Positions 35,346-43,890 of a stretch of 64,000 nucleotides of DNA are shown piece after piece (position 1 is the first letter of the stretch; every line of letters begins with the position of its first letter). Source of the stretch: an uncultured Microbacterium sp. (GTDB lineage Bacteria; Actinomycetota; Actinomycetes; Actinomycetales; Microbacteriaceae); NCBI RefSeq assembly GCF_900078385.1, contig NZ_FLQR01000006.1, positions 124,001 to 188,000 of the forward strand, in the 5' to 3' direction. The position numbers and the translations under genes were made by a program. The notes beneath the pieces are model-generated. The model was given only the letters and a program-made list of their open reading frames with translations. It searched no databases and was not told where the DNA came from.

Positions 35346-36298
35346 GCGAGCTGTTCCTCGAGCATGCCGAGGACGCGGTAGCAGTCGAGCACCTGACGGA
35401 TCGAGGAGTTCGGCTCGCGGCCCTCGCGGATGGCGGAGACGAACTCGCGGTCCTGCAGCTCGATGCCGTTCATGCTGACGGCGACATGCGACACGTCGAT
35501 GGGCTCCTCCTTGCCGTTGACGAGATCGTCGTACCGGGCGATGTACGTGTCGGTGTCGCCGATGTAACGGAAGAACGTCCCGAACGGCCCGTCGTTGTTG
35601 AAGGAGAGGGACAGCGTGCAGATCGCGCCGGTCTCGCTCTTGAGCTGGACGGACATGTCCATCGCGATGCCGAGCTCGGGGTGCAGCGGCCCTTGGATGG
35701 CGTTCGCCTGCACGATCTTTCCGGCCTGGTAGGCGAACAGGTCGACCGTGTGTGCCGCGTGGTGCCACAGCAGGTGGTCGGTCCACGAGCGCGCCTCGCC
35801 CTTGGCGTTCGTGTTGGTGCGGCGGAAGAAGTACGTCTGTACGTCCATCTGCTGGACGTGGAACTCCCCGGCGGCGATCCGGTCGTGCACGTACTGGTGC
35901 GATGGGTTGAACCGGCGTGTGTGGCCGACCATCGCGACCAGACCGGACGCCTCGGCGGCGGCGAGCGTCGCCTCGGCGTCGGCGAAGGAGTCGGCGAGCG
36001 GGATCTCGACCTGCACGTGCTTGCCCGCCGCCAGGACGGCCTGGGTCTGGGCCGCGTGCAGCTGGGTGGGGGTCGCGAGGATGACCGCGTCCACATCGTC
36101 CCGCTCGAGGACAGCATCGAGACCGACGACGGCGTGCGCGACGCCGTAGGTCTCGGCGACGGCGTGGGTGGGTTCGGGACGGGTGCCGCTGACGACGGTG
36201 ACCTCGGCGTCGGCGATGTTCGCTAGGCCGTCGAGGTGCTTCATGCCGAAGGCGCCGGCGGCGCCGACGACCGCGACGCGGACCTTGTCGTTGCTCAT
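35342..36298 (-). CDS. ligC: 4-carboxy-2-hydroxymuconate-6-semialdehyde dehydrogenase (LigC-like)
   Basis: A 318-residue Gfo/Idh/MocA-fold dehydrogenase: VRVAVVGAAGAFGMKHLDGLANI, ILATPTQLHAAQTQAVLAAGKHVQVEIPLADS (family EKP replaced by EIP, as in LigC), and GHTRRFNPSHQYVHDRIAAGEFHVQQMDVQTYFFRRTNTNAKG with SWTDHLLWHHAAHTVDLF. LigC oxidises the hemiacetal of the ring-cleavage product to 2-pyrone-4,6-dicarboxylate using NADP. Position directly after the dioxygenase gene and before the other pathway genes supports the call. Confidence 0.9.
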   Translation of the reverse strand: MSNDKVRVAVVGAAGAFGMKHLDGLANIADAEVTVVSGTRPEPTHAVAETYGVAHAVVGLDAVLERDDVDAVILATPTQLHAAQTQAVLAAGKHVQVEIPLADSFADAEATLAAAEASGLVAMVGHTRRFNPSHQYVHDRIAAGEFHVQQMDVQTYFFRRTNTNAKGEARSWTDHLLWHHAAHTVDLFAYQAGKIVQANAIQGPLHPELGIAMDMSVQLKSETGAICTLSLSFNNDGPFGTFFRYIGDTDTYIARYDDLVNGKEEPIDVSHVAVSMNGIELQDREFVSAIREGREPNSSIRQVLDCYRVLGMLEEQLA

Positions 36299-36321
36299 GG
36301 GCGGGTGTCTCCTTGAATGAC

Positions 36322-37620
36322 TCAGGCGCTGGGGTTGCTCAGCACGAGGTGGCCGACCGCGGTGTTCGAGGCGGGCACGTGGTAGAACCGGTGATCGACC
36401 CACGGCGCGTCGCCCGCGAACTGGTCGTCCATCGCGCCGCGCGCGATGAGCCAGTCGACGAGCTCGATGCCCTCGGAACCGGCCTCGTCGACGTACTCCA
36501 TGTGCGACCACTCGGTGAGGCCCAGCGGGTCGGCGATGAGATGGTCGAGGAACGCGTTGTCCCACTCGGCGTTGATGAGCCCGGCGCGGGGACCCTGGAG
36601 CTGATGGCTCATGCCGCCGGTGCCCCAGATCTGCACGTTGAGCTCGTCGCCGTCCCACTTGTCGAGGGCGCGGCGGAGGGCACGGCCCAGCTCGTAGCAG
36701 CGGCGGCCGGAGGGCACCGGGTACTGCACGACGTTGACGGCGAGCGGGATGACCTTGCAGGGCCACTCCTCCACATCGCCGAAGACGAGGGACAGCGGCA
36801 CGGTGAGCCCGTGGTCGACGACCATCTCGTTGACGAGGGTCAGGTCGAAGTCGTCCTGGATGATCGACTGCGCGAGGTGCGCGGCGAATTCGGGGTAGCC
36901 CTGCACGTCGGGCACGGGACGCGGCCCGTAGCCCTCGTCGGCGACCGGGTACTCGGCTCCCGTGCCGAGCACGAAGGTGGGGACGATGGAGGCGTCGAAC
37001 GCGGTGGCGTGGTCGTTGTAGACGAGGATGACGACATCCGGCGTGTTCTCCTTGGCCCACTGGCGGGTCCACGTGTAGCCGTCGAAGACCTTCTTCCAGT
37101 ACGGCTCCTCGGTCTTGCCGAGGTCCATCGCCGCACCGATCGCCGGGACATGCGAGGTGAACAGCGCCGATGTGTACCTCGCGGGGGCGTCGCGGCGCAT
37201 CACCTCGGACTTCTCGGTGCTCGGCGGCGTCCAGCCGTCGAGGTCCTTCAGGCGGTTGCCCTCGGGGCGGCGCCCACCGCCGATCATCATGTCGCGGTAG
37301 GCGGCTTCGCTCATCCCGGTCATCGAGCCGGCCATCTGCTGGAAGCTCAGACCGTGGGTGGCGCCGATCTTGGAGAGGAAGTAGATGTTGCCTCCCTCCT
37401 CCATCATCGCGTTGAGGTCCATGTCGAGCACGGCCTGGCGCGCCTTCGGCGTGAGGTCCCAGTCGTCGAGGTACGCGGGGGTGTCGGCGAGGAAGCGCGC
37501 GCGGTTCTCCGGCTTCATCAGGGACATCGACAGCTGGTTGAGCTGGTAGCCCTTCCGGGCCTGCTCGGCGTCGAAGATGATCGTGCCGGGGACGTTCTTG
37601 TACGGCTTTTCGAGTGCCAT
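36322..37620 (-). CDS. ligAB: Protocatechuate 4,5-dioxygenase, fused alpha and beta subunits
   Basis: A 432-residue ring-cleaving extradiol dioxygenase. Residues 1 to about 135 are the small alpha (LigA) subunit; about 140-432 the catalytic beta (LigB) subunit. By alignment with LigB, the iron ligands are His157 (SHVPAIG), His204 (NDHATAF) and probably Glu386 in GSEGIELVDW, with catalytic His339 in GTGGMSHQLQG. In proteobacteria the subunits are separate; fused forms are known from actinobacteria (PcmA of Arthrobacter keyseri). It opens protocatechuate between C4 and C5. AAGGAA precedes the ATG at 37620, one base after the ligI stop. Confidence 0.94.
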   Translation of the reverse strand: MALEKPYKNVPGTIIFDAEQARKGYQLNQLSMSLMKPENRARFLADTPAYLDDWDLTPKARQAVLDMDLNAMMEEGGNIYFLSKIGATHGLSFQQMAGSMTGMSEAAYRDMMIGGGRRPEGNRLKDLDGWTPPSTEKSEVMRRDAPARYTSALFTSHVPAIGAAMDLGKTEEPYWKKVFDGYTWTRQWAKENTPDVVILVYNDHATAFDASIVPTFVLGTGAEYPVADEGYGPRPVPDVQGYPEFAAHLAQSIIQDDFDLTLVNEMVVDHGLTVPLSLVFGDVEEWPCKVIPLAVNVVQYPVPSGRRCYELGRALRRALDKWDGDELNVQIWGTGGMSHQLQGPRAGLINAEWDNAFLDHLIADPLGLTEWSHMEYVDEAGSEGIELVDWLIARGAMDDQFAGDAPWVDHRFYHVPASNTAVGHLVLSNPSA

Positions 37621-37621
37621 G

Positions 37622-38557
37622 TCAGTTTCCTTCGGGCCAGTAGAGACGGCGCGGATTGTCCACCAGGAGCTTCTGCTGAAGCTCGGCGGTGGGGGCGATG
37701 TGCGGGATGAAATCGACCAGGAGCCCATCGTCGGGCATGTGGTCCTTCAGGTTGGGATGGGGCCAGTCGGTGCCCCACAGCACGCGGTCGGGGAACTCCT
37801 CGACGACGCGTCTGGCGAACGGAACGACGTCCGTGTAGGCATTCTGCTCCCCGTCGAGGGCCCGCGGACCGGTGGCGGAGAGACGCTCGGGGCAGGACAC
37901 CTTGGTCCACACGTTCGGGTTCTCCCGCAGGAAGCGGAGGAACAGCCCGAATTCGGGGCCGTCGGGGTCCTTCGTGACGTCGGGGCGACCCATGTGGTCG
38001 ACGACGACGTCGGTCGGGATCGCGGAGAAGAAGTCGTACAGCCCGGGCAGATCCTCGGCCTCGAAGTAGATCACGACGTGCCACCCGAGGGGGGCGATCT
38101 TCTCGACGATCTCGCCGAGCGATTCCGTCGGCACGCGGTCGACGAGGCGCTTGACGAAGTTGAACCGGACGCCGCGGACACCCGCCGCGTGCAGTTCCGC
38201 GAGCTGCTCGTCGGTGACGTCGCGGCGCACCGTCGCGACGCCGCGCGCACGGCCCCCGCTGCGCTGCAGGGCGTCGACGAGAGCACGGTTGTCGGCGCCG
38301 TGGCAGGTCGCCTGGACGATCACGTTGCGGTCGAAGCCGAGGTGGTCGCGGAGCGCGAACAGCGCGTCGGCCGACGCGTCGCACGGCGTGTACTTGCGCC
38401 CTGGGGCGTACGGGAACTGCTCGCCGGGGCCGAAGACGTGGCAGTGCGCGTCGACGGCGCCCGCGGGCAGGGTGAACGTGGGGGTCGCCGGGCCGTCGTA
38501 CCAGTCGAGCCAGCCGCGGGTCTTCTCGAAGCCGCCGCTGGTGTCTCCGTGCGCCAT
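37622..38557 (-). CDS. ligI: 2-pyrone-4,6-dicarboxylate lactonase (LigI-like)
   Basis: A 311-residue amidohydrolase-superfamily enzyme that opens 2-pyrone-4,6-dicarboxylate to 4-oxalomesaconate. VDAHCHVFGPGEQFPYAPGRKYTPCDA carries the His38-x-His40 pair and is the LigI signature; RNVIVQATCHGADNRALVDAL and DHMGRPDV follow, and LWGTDWPHPN holds the C-terminal active-site Asp. LigI is metal-independent despite the fold. Three bases separate it from ligK, one from the dioxygenase gene. Confidence 0.94.
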   Translation of the reverse strand: MAHGDTSGGFEKTRGWLDWYDGPATPTFTLPAGAVDAHCHVFGPGEQFPYAPGRKYTPCDASADALFALRDHLGFDRNVIVQATCHGADNRALVDALQRSGGRARGVATVRRDVTDEQLAELHAAGVRGVRFNFVKRLVDRVPTESLGEIVEKIAPLGWHVVIYFEAEDLPGLYDFFSAIPTDVVVDHMGRPDVTKDPDGPEFGLFLRFLRENPNVWTKVSCPERLSATGPRALDGEQNAYTDVVPFARRVVEEFPDRVLWGTDWPHPNLKDHMPDDGLLVDFIPHIAPTAELQQKLLVDNPRRLYWPEGN

Positions 38558-38560
38558 CGC

Positions 38561-39256
38561 TCAGTCCTCCACGTACTCGAGGCCGGCCTTCGCGAGCGGC
38601 TCGCGCATCCCGTAGAGATCGAGGCCCAGGACGCCGTCGCGGAACTTCTGCCGCTTCGACTCCTCGAGGTCCTCGCGCCTCTGCGACGCATCCGCCACCG
38701 CGCCGACGAGCTCACGCGGGACGACGACGACGCCGTCCACGTCCGCGACGACGACGTCGCCGGGGTTGACCACGGCGTTGGCGACGACGACCTGGACGTT
38801 CACAGAGCCGAGCGTCGCCTTGATGGTGCCCTTGGAGTTGATGGCGCGGGAGAAGACCGGGAAATCCATCTTCTCGAGGTCGGCGACGTCGCGGACGCCG
38901 CCGTCGATGACGAGCCCCTTGCAGCCGCGCGCAGTGAGCGACGTGGCGAGCAGCTCGCCGAAGAAGCCGTCCTCGCTCTCCGTCGTGCAGCCGGCGACGA
39001 GGACGTCGCCCTCCTGCACCTGCTCGGCGGCAACGTGGAACATCCAGTTGTCGCCGGGCTGCAGTAGGACCGTGACGGCGGGACCGCACAGCTTCGCGCC
39101 GCTGTAGGCGGGACGGATGTAGGGACGCAGGAGGCCGACGCGGCCCATCGCCTCGTGGATCGTCGCGACGCCGAACCGGGACAGGCGGGCCACGTCGGAC
39201 GGGTCGGGACGCTCGATGTTGGTGCGGACGATGCCGAGGTTGTTCAGGCGGGTCAT
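38561..39256 (-). CDS. ligK: 4-carboxy-4-hydroxy-2-oxoadipate aldolase/oxaloacetate decarboxylase (LigK-like)
   Basis: A 231-residue RraA-fold class II aldolase splitting 4-carboxy-4-hydroxy-2-oxoadipate into pyruvate and oxaloacetate. Recognised by GVATIHEAMGRVGLL at the start, LLQPGDNWMFHVAAEQVQEGDVLVAG, and the metal/phosphate region GVRDVADLEKMDFPVFSR with the catalytic Arg and Asp. The fold belongs to the RraA-like/HMG aldolase group; context decides the substrate. The gene sits between ligJ and ligI. Confidence 0.92.
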   Translation of the reverse strand: MTRLNNLGIVRTNIERPDPSDVARLSRFGVATIHEAMGRVGLLRPYIRPAYSGAKLCGPAVTVLLQPGDNWMFHVAAEQVQEGDVLVAGCTTESEDGFFGELLATSLTARGCKGLVIDGGVRDVADLEKMDFPVFSRAINSKGTIKATLGSVNVQVVVANAVVNPGDVVVADVDGVVVVPRELVGAVADASQRREDLEESKRQKFRDGVLGLDLYGMREPLAKAGLEYVED

Positions 39257-39275
39257 GTCGTTCTCCGGGTGGGGC

Positions 39276-40304
39276 TCAGCGGCCGCGCGCGGCGAGGGCG
39301 CGGTCCAGGCGGGGGTAGACGCGGCGGGCGTTGCCCTCGAACACCTGCCGGCGATCGTCGTCGGTGAGGTTCGGGGTGGCGTCGACGTACCGCTTCGTGT
39401 CGTCGAAGTGGTGTCCCGTGCGCGGGTCGATGTCGCGGACGGCGCCGATCATCTCGCTCGCGAAGAGGATGTTATCGGTCGGGATGACCGTCGTCAGCAG
39501 GTCGATGCCCGGCTGGTGGTACACGCACGTGTCGAAGAACACGTTGTCCAACAGGTGCTCTTCGAGCTCGGGCTTGCCGAGCGCCATCGCAAGGCCGCGG
39601 AAGCGTCCCCAGTGGTACGGCACGGCGCCGCCGCCGTGCGGGATCACGACCTTCAGATCCGGGAAGTCCCGGAACAGGTCACCCTTCATCAGCTGCATGA
39701 AGGCCGTCGTGTCGGCGCCGAGGTAGTGGTCGCCGGTCGTGTGGAACTGCGGCTTGCACGACGTGCTGACGTGGATCATGGCCGGCAGCTCGTACTCGAC
39801 GAGCTTCTCGTACAGCGGGTACCACGACCTGTCCGTCAGCAGCGGCGCCGTCCACAGACCGCCGGAGGGGTCCGGGTTGAGGTTGACGGTGACGACGCCG
39901 AGATCGTTGACCGCGCGGTCGAGCTCCGCGAGGGTCGTCCTCGGATCGACGCCGGGCGACTGCGGGAGCATCGCACCGGGAAGGAAGCGGTCCGGGAAGA
40001 GCTCGCTCACCCGCGCGCACAGGTCGTTGCAGATGCGCGCCCACGTCTCGCTCACCCCGAGGTCTCCGATGTGGTGGGCCATGAAGGAGGCGCGCGGGCT
40101 GAACACGGTGAGGTCGCTGCCGCGCTCATCCATGAGCTTCAGCTGATTGGCCTCGATCGTCTCGCGGATGTCGTCATCGCTGATGCGCAGCGCAGTCGGG
40201 TCGGGCGACTCGCCGCGCCCGTCGGCGAAGGCGATCTGCAGGTCCCGCCACGCACCGAGCTGCGCGGGGGCCGTCGTGTAGTGGCCGTGGATGTCGATGA
40301 TCAA
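39276..40304 (-). CDS. ligJ: 4-oxalomesaconate hydratase (LigJ-like)
   Basis: A 342-residue amidohydrolase-superfamily hydratase. MIIDIHGHYTTAPAQLGAWRD has the His-x-His metal pair at residues 6 and 8; SPRASFMAHHIGD, HVSTSCKPQFHTTGDHYLG, VVIPHGGGAVPYHWGRFRG and FASEMIGAVRDIDP are conserved in LigJ/PmdE. It adds water to 4-oxalomesaconate. First gene of the operon, starting with TTG at 40304 behind AAGGACG. Divergent from the LysR regulator, with the likely operator between. Confidence 0.92.
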   Translation of the reverse strand: MIIDIHGHYTTAPAQLGAWRDLQIAFADGRGESPDPTALRISDDDIRETIEANQLKLMDERGSDLTVFSPRASFMAHHIGDLGVSETWARICNDLCARVSELFPDRFLPGAMLPQSPGVDPRTTLAELDRAVNDLGVVTVNLNPDPSGGLWTAPLLTDRSWYPLYEKLVEYELPAMIHVSTSCKPQFHTTGDHYLGADTTAFMQLMKGDLFRDFPDLKVVIPHGGGAVPYHWGRFRGLAMALGKPELEEHLLDNVFFDTCVYHQPGIDLLTTVIPTDNILFASEMIGAVRDIDPRTGHHFDDTKRYVDATPNLTDDDRRQVFEGNARRVYPRLDRALAARGR

Positions 40305-40390
40305 CGCGTGTCGTCCTTGTCACTCTGCCGTGCCCCGTCGGGCGGCTGCTACTGACGACCCTAGGCGCGGTTCGAGCTGTGGTCCAATAG

Positions 40391-40410
40391 ATTCGGACGC
40401 TATACCGAAT
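40391..40410. promoter_or_regulatory. LysR-type operator between ligJ and the regulator
   Basis: A perfect dyad ATTCGG-N8-CCGAAT, fitting the T-N11-A rule of LysR binding sites, lies 17 bp upstream of the lysR start and 87 bp upstream of ligJ. Its position suits autorepression of lysR plus activation of the lig operon. Confidence 0.7.
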
Positions 40411-40426
40411 AGATGGGATCGATGGG

Positions 40427-41344
40427 ATGTCTCTCGTGGACCTGAACCAGCTCCGCACCTTCGTCGTCCTCTACGAGCAGCGGAGCCTCACCGCAGCCGC
40501 GGCCGAACTCCACGTCACGCAGCCGACCGTGAGCTACACGCTCGGGCGACTCCGGGAGCGGTTCGGCGACGACCTCTTCCGGCGCGAGGGCCACGTGATG
40601 GTGCCGACCGCGCACGCCACGCAGCTCTTCGCCCCCCTCCAGGAGGCCATCGCGCAGATCGACGCGACGGTCCACGTCCCGGAGACCTTCGACCCGGCCC
40701 GATTCACCGGCCAGCTCGTGCTCGGGCTCACGTCGATCGGCGAGCAGACGTTCCTCCCGCCCATCATGGCGGCGCTCGCGCGCGAGGCGTCGCGTCCGCA
40801 TCTGCAGGTCGAGCGGCTGGACTCGACCGACGTCGAAGACGGCCTCATCCGCGGGACCGTCGACCTGGCGCTGACGGTGTCCGCGCTGGACTCTCCGCAT
40901 CTGTGGCGCACGCGCGTGCGCGGGGTCGAATACGTCGCACTCTCCTCGCGTGCGCACCCCCTTCCGCCCACGGGGCCGGAGATGTTCGCCGGACGACGCT
41001 TCGTCCGCGTGTCGGCGCGCGGCGGGCATGTGTTCCCGGTCCGCTTGCTCACCGAGCACGGCCTCATGGGAGAGGTGGCGCTGACCGTCGAGGAATACGC
41101 GACGGTGCCCGCGGTGCTGGAGGCCACCGATCTCGTCGTGCTGCTGCCACGGCACGTCGCGGAGGTGTTCTGCGGGTGGTTCCCCCGGCTGCGGATCGCG
41201 GACCTGCCGTGGCCCGGGGAGAGCACGCCGGTCGCCCTCTACACGCGCGGCGAGGCGCGGCTCTCGCCCGCCCAGCAGTGGTTCCGTAGCCTCGTCTTCG
41301 ACGCGGTCGCCGACGCCGGGTACCGGAACCGGGCGGCCGAGTAG
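40427..41344 (+). CDS. LysR family regulator of the protocatechuate operon
   Basis: A 305-residue LysR protein: DLNQLRTFVVLYEQRSLTAAAAELHVTQPTVSYTLGRLRERFGDDLFRREGHVMVPT is the winged HTH and linker, followed by the co-inducer domain (LVLGLTSIGEQTFLPPIMAALAREA). Divergent from ligJ, so most likely the pathway activator, responding to protocatechuate or an intermediate as LigR does in Sphingobium. ATG 40427 is the only start that gives the conserved N-terminus. Confidence 0.92.
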   Translation: MSLVDLNQLRTFVVLYEQRSLTAAAAELHVTQPTVSYTLGRLRERFGDDLFRREGHVMVPTAHATQLFAPLQEAIAQIDATVHVPETFDPARFTGQLVLGLTSIGEQTFLPPIMAALAREASRPHLQVERLDSTDVEDGLIRGTVDLALTVSALDSPHLWRTRVRGVEYVALSSRAHPLPPTGPEMFAGRRFVRVSARGGHVFPVRLLTEHGLMGEVALTVEEYATVPAVLEATDLVVLLPRHVAEVFCGWFPRLRIADLPWPGESTPVALYTRGEARLSPAQQWFRSLVFDAVADAGYRNRAAE

Positions 41345-41356
41345 CGCGGGCGCGCC

Positions 41357-42010
41357 TCAGGCCTTCCTGCGGTTCCAGCTGGCCTTCGCGGGAGTGAGCG
41401 GGCTCCGCACGTGGATCGCCCACGTCGAGTGCGGATGGATGCGCAGCAGCGCCGTCTCGAAGAACGCCCGCGCCTCCTCCGACAGGGTCGGCAGCACGGC
41501 ATCCTTGTCGGTCTCGTCCTCGGGGCGCGGACGCAGCGCCTTCCAGACGAGCTGCACCTCGGGTGCGCCGGTCGGGATGCCGTCGATGTCGAGCACCGCA
41601 CGGTCCCACGGCAGCTGCAGCCGCGGGTCGCGCCGGTAGAGCCACGCCCGGTCGGTGCCGTCCTCGATGTTGACCTGCAGCACCCACGCACCCTTCTCGT
41701 CGTCGTGGATGCGGACTGGCTGCAGGTCGGCGTCGGCCGGAGCGTCGGCGAACGGGACGAGGTCGTCGTCGCCGAGCGGCGCCCAGGCGCTGAAGCCCGC
41801 GGGCAGTGCCTCGACCAGCGGAGCCAGATCACGGGAGGTCGTGCTGACGTCCGTGTTGGCGCGTTCGCGGATCGGCGCGCCGAGCCAGCGGTCGAGCGCC
41901 GCCCCGCCGGAGAGCCACCATCGCGCCGAGGTCCCCGCGAAGATCTCCGCCACGGCGTCGGGCGCCAGGCGGTCCCAGCGCGTCGCAGGTGTCGGTGCCG
42001 GGGATGCCAT
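41357..42010 (-). CDS. Nucleotidyltransferase-like protein
   Basis: A 217-residue protein whose N-terminal part (RWWLSGGAALDRWLGAPIRERANTDVSTTSRDLAPLVEAL) matches the small nucleotidyltransferase/aminoglycoside-modifying-like fold: GG-AA-D start with a following acidic pair. Later sequence contains DRAWLYRRDPRLQLPWDRAVLDIDGIP and PEVQLVWKALRPRPEDETDKDAVLP, as in the DUF6036/nucleotidyl transferase AbiEii-like families. The catalytic D-x-D is not obvious. An antibiotic-resistance role is not supported. Start at 42010. Confidence 0.65.
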   Translation of the reverse strand: MASPAPTPATRWDRLAPDAVAEIFAGTSARWWLSGGAALDRWLGAPIRERANTDVSTTSRDLAPLVEALPAGFSAWAPLGDDDLVPFADAPADADLQPVRIHDDEKGAWVLQVNIEDGTDRAWLYRRDPRLQLPWDRAVLDIDGIPTGAPEVQLVWKALRPRPEDETDKDAVLPTLSEEARAFFETALLRIHPHSTWAIHVRSPLTPAKASWNRRKA

Positions 42011-42059
42011 GGGCACGAGCCTAATCTCGCGGCATCCCCGCGCGGAGGATGATGGATCC

Positions 42060-42497
42060 ATGGCCACTCCCCACCGCCCCGGTCTGCGGGTCACGGCCGG
42101 GGTCACCATTCCCGAGTCCGAGTTGTCGTGGCGCTTCTCGCGGTCGTCCGGACCGGGCGGGCAGGGCGTGAACACGGCGGACTCCCGCGTGGAGCTCAGC
42201 TGGGATGCCGCCACGTCGACCGTGCTCTCGCCGCATCAGCGCGAGCGGCTCCTCGAGCGGCTGCGCGGCCGACTGGTGGGCGGCGTGCTGACGATCGCGG
42301 CATCCGAGCACCGTGCGCAGCTGCGCAACCGTGATGCGGCACGCGCACGGCTGGCCGCCGTCGTGGCGGATGCCCTGCGGCCACCCGCGCCGGCGCGCCG
42401 GCCGACAAAGCCGACCCGAGGGGCGAAGGAGCGCCGGCTGAACGACAAGCAGCGCCGCACCGACATCAAGCGACTGCGCCGGCGGCCCACCGACTGA
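42060..42497 (+). CDS. arfB: Alternative ribosome-rescue factor ArfB (release-factor-like)
   Basis: A 145-residue peptidyl-tRNA hydrolase that rescues stalled ribosomes. The GGQ motif is at residues 33-35 in RSSGPGGQGVNTADSRVELSWD, and the C-terminal tail is basic and extended (PTRGAKERRLNDKQRRTDIKRLRRR), as needed to probe the empty mRNA channel. The start at 42060 follows GGATGATGGATCC. Ends 27 bp before the first tRNA-Arg 3' repeat, so it marks the left boundary of the accessory region. Confidence 0.93.
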   Translation: MATPHRPGLRVTAGVTIPESELSWRFSRSSGPGGQGVNTADSRVELSWDAATSTVLSPHQRERLLERLRGRLVGGVLTIAASEHRAQLRNRDAARARLAAVVADALRPPAPARRPTKPTRGAKERRLNDKQRRTDIKRLRRRPTD

Positions 42498-42523
42498 CGC
42501 GGCTGCGGAGAGCCCCGAGAACA

Positions 42524-42553
42524 CGAAAACCCGCGGAAATCCGCCGGTTTTCG
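42524..42553. terminator. Hairpin beside the left tRNA-Arg repeat
   Basis: CGAAAACCCGCGG against CCGCCGGTTTTCG forms a 13-bp stem with one mismatch and a 4-nt loop. The same hairpin without mismatch flanks the second repeat copy (46735-46764). It probably derives from the terminator of the parental tRNA-Arg gene and can stop transcription from both sides. Confidence 0.65.
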
Positions 42554-42556
42554 ATC

Positions 42557-42620
42557 ACTGTCTCAACACAGTGTGCGCCCGAAGAGACTCGAACTCCCAA
42601 CCTTCTGATCCGTAGACCAA
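42557..42620 (-). repeat. 64-bp repeat copy 1: tRNA-Arg(ACG) 3' end, attachment-site-like
   Basis: Identical over 64 bp to 46771-46834, same orientation. On the minus strand bases 42615-42573 spell the 3' half of a tRNA-Arg(ACG), beginning in the anticodon loop (CTACGGATC), with the T-loop GTTCGAG and the 3' acceptor GGGCGCAC. The 5' half is missing, so it is not a functional tRNA but the usual footprint left when an integrase uses a tRNA 3' end. A small stem CACTGT/ACAGTG adjoins it. The 406-bp gap 42498-42903 also holds arm-like repeats but no gene. Confidence 0.85.
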
Positions 42621-42667
42621 ACGGCGTGGGCCAGGATCCGCGGAAACACGCGGGCGAACGAGCGTGG

Positions 42668-42688
42668 TTCACACATGCGTGCACACAT
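42668..42688. repeat. Integrase arm-like doublet next to copy 1
   Basis: TTCACACAT and GTGCACACAT lie 12 bp apart, 47 bp to the right of copy 1. The same decamer occurs in a triplet at 46561-46596 and a doublet at 46881-46902. Closely spaced decamers beside a core are typical of arm-type integrase sites. Confidence 0.6.
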
Positions 42689-42903
42689 CCCGCGGGAGGT
42701 CAACGGCTGTTTGAGGCTTTCCGGCATTCGCGCTCATGAAATGGGTTTCTCCAACGCCGCCTGAGACGAAATGCAGCGATCTACGGCCGGATACTGCGCT
42801 TCGCGTGTTGCTGAGCCGCCGATCGAGGAGGAGGGGGCTGGCGAGGAACGACGATTAGCCCCTCGAAGGGGCCAATAGAGCGTGACGGGCCCGCCCGGTG
42901 CGG

Positions 42904-43890
42904 CTACTTCACGAGCTGGACAAGGTCCTGGCTTTGGATCGTGCCGTCGGCGGTGACGCCTGACGTGTCGACGAGAACCCGTATCCCCTTGCCGCCGGTG
43001 GAGACCTGACCGAGCTTCCCGAGGGGCTTGGACACGTTCGCGTCCGCGTCGAGCAACCAGAACTCGAGCTCACCCGTGTCGTCGACGTACGCACTGATGT
43101 TCCACCCCTGGTTACCGCGTTCGTCCGCCACTATGCAGTCGTTCCACCCCGCGGAGATGCGAGTGCAGATGGTGAACGTGATGCCATCTCCGATGGCCCC
43201 CGTGGTGGTGATGTTCACACCGATCGGGGTGAGCGGGTCCAGGACCGATGCGTCGACGTCGTCGGGATTCAGGATCGTGTGATCGGGGTCGGGCTCCGGT
43301 TCCGCGGGCTCTTCGATCCCCAGATACGCTCGCGTCTCGCCGGGAGCGACCTCGGGCAGACCCGCCAGCACCGCGTTGGCCTCGGTTCCGAGCGCCTCCC
43401 GGAGCGGCACGCGCAGCACCTCGTCAAGGCAATCGCCCGGGAAGAAGACCTGCCTGGCCTCGGTCACGATCATGACGTAGTCGACAGTGTTCGGGATCCA
43501 CAGCTCCGGGTCGGCCATCGCCAGCCACACGGTCGCGTTGTGAGCGAGGGCCCACTCGATCCCGGGCCAGAAGGAGGAATGGAGCCGCACCTTCTCCTCC
43601 CCGCCGTCGACAGTGCTCACCGTCACGTCGGTCGTCTTGTCTTCTCCCTCCGCCGGACGCTGGTCAGTGTTGAGCGCCGCCACGGCAACCCACTCCGTTG
43701 TCGCGGCCACCGTCTCCAGCGCGGACGCACCCTCCCCCGCACCCCCAGGGCACACGCTGAACGCCTGCCCCAGCTCCTTCGCGCCCGCGTTGTTCGGCAG
43801 AGCACCAGGGCTCGAGCAGCCCGCCATAAGTGCGGACAGAGCAAGGACGGTGAGTGTCGTGAGGACGCGGCTTCGTTTGAGGTTGGACAT
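42904..43890 (-). CDS. Putative lipoprotein, unknown function (island)
   Basis: A 328-residue exported protein: basic start MSNLKRSRVLTTLTVLALSALMAGC with lipobox LMAGC at about residue 21-25. The mature part contains VRLHSSFWPGIEWALAHNATVWLAMADPELWIPN, six further cysteines in pairs (CPGG, GDCLDE, ICTRISAGWNDCIV), a Glu/Pro/Asp linker (EEPAEPEPDPDH) and a C-terminal beta-rich domain. It is not recognised. Codon use is a little less GC-biased than the neighbours, consistent with transfer. Probably co-expressed with nothing else; the sigma gene is divergent. Confidence 0.75.
   Translation of the reverse strand: MSNLKRSRVLTTLTVLALSALMAGCSSPGALPNNAGAKELGQAFSVCPGGAGEGASALETVAATTEWVAVAALNTDQRPAEGEDKTTDVTVSTVDGGEEKVRLHSSFWPGIEWALAHNATVWLAMADPELWIPNTVDYVMIVTEARQVFFPGDCLDEVLRVPLREALGTEANAVLAGLPEVAPGETRAYLGIEEPAEPEPDPDHTILNPDDVDASVLDPLTPIGVNITTTGAIGDGITFTICTRISAGWNDCIVADERGNQGWNISAYVDDTGELEFWLLDADANVSKPLGKLGQVSTGGKGIRVLVDTSGVTADGTIQSQDLVQLVK

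Noticed and set aside
41357..42010. Aminoglycoside nucleotidyltransferase resistance gene
   Set aside because: Only the GG-AA-D start resembles the fold; the catalytic Asp pair and family motifs of known ANT enzymes are not seen.
42573..42615. Functional tRNA-Arg gene
   Set aside because: Only the 3' half is present; no D-arm or 5' acceptor strand upstream on the minus strand. The same holds for 46787-46829.
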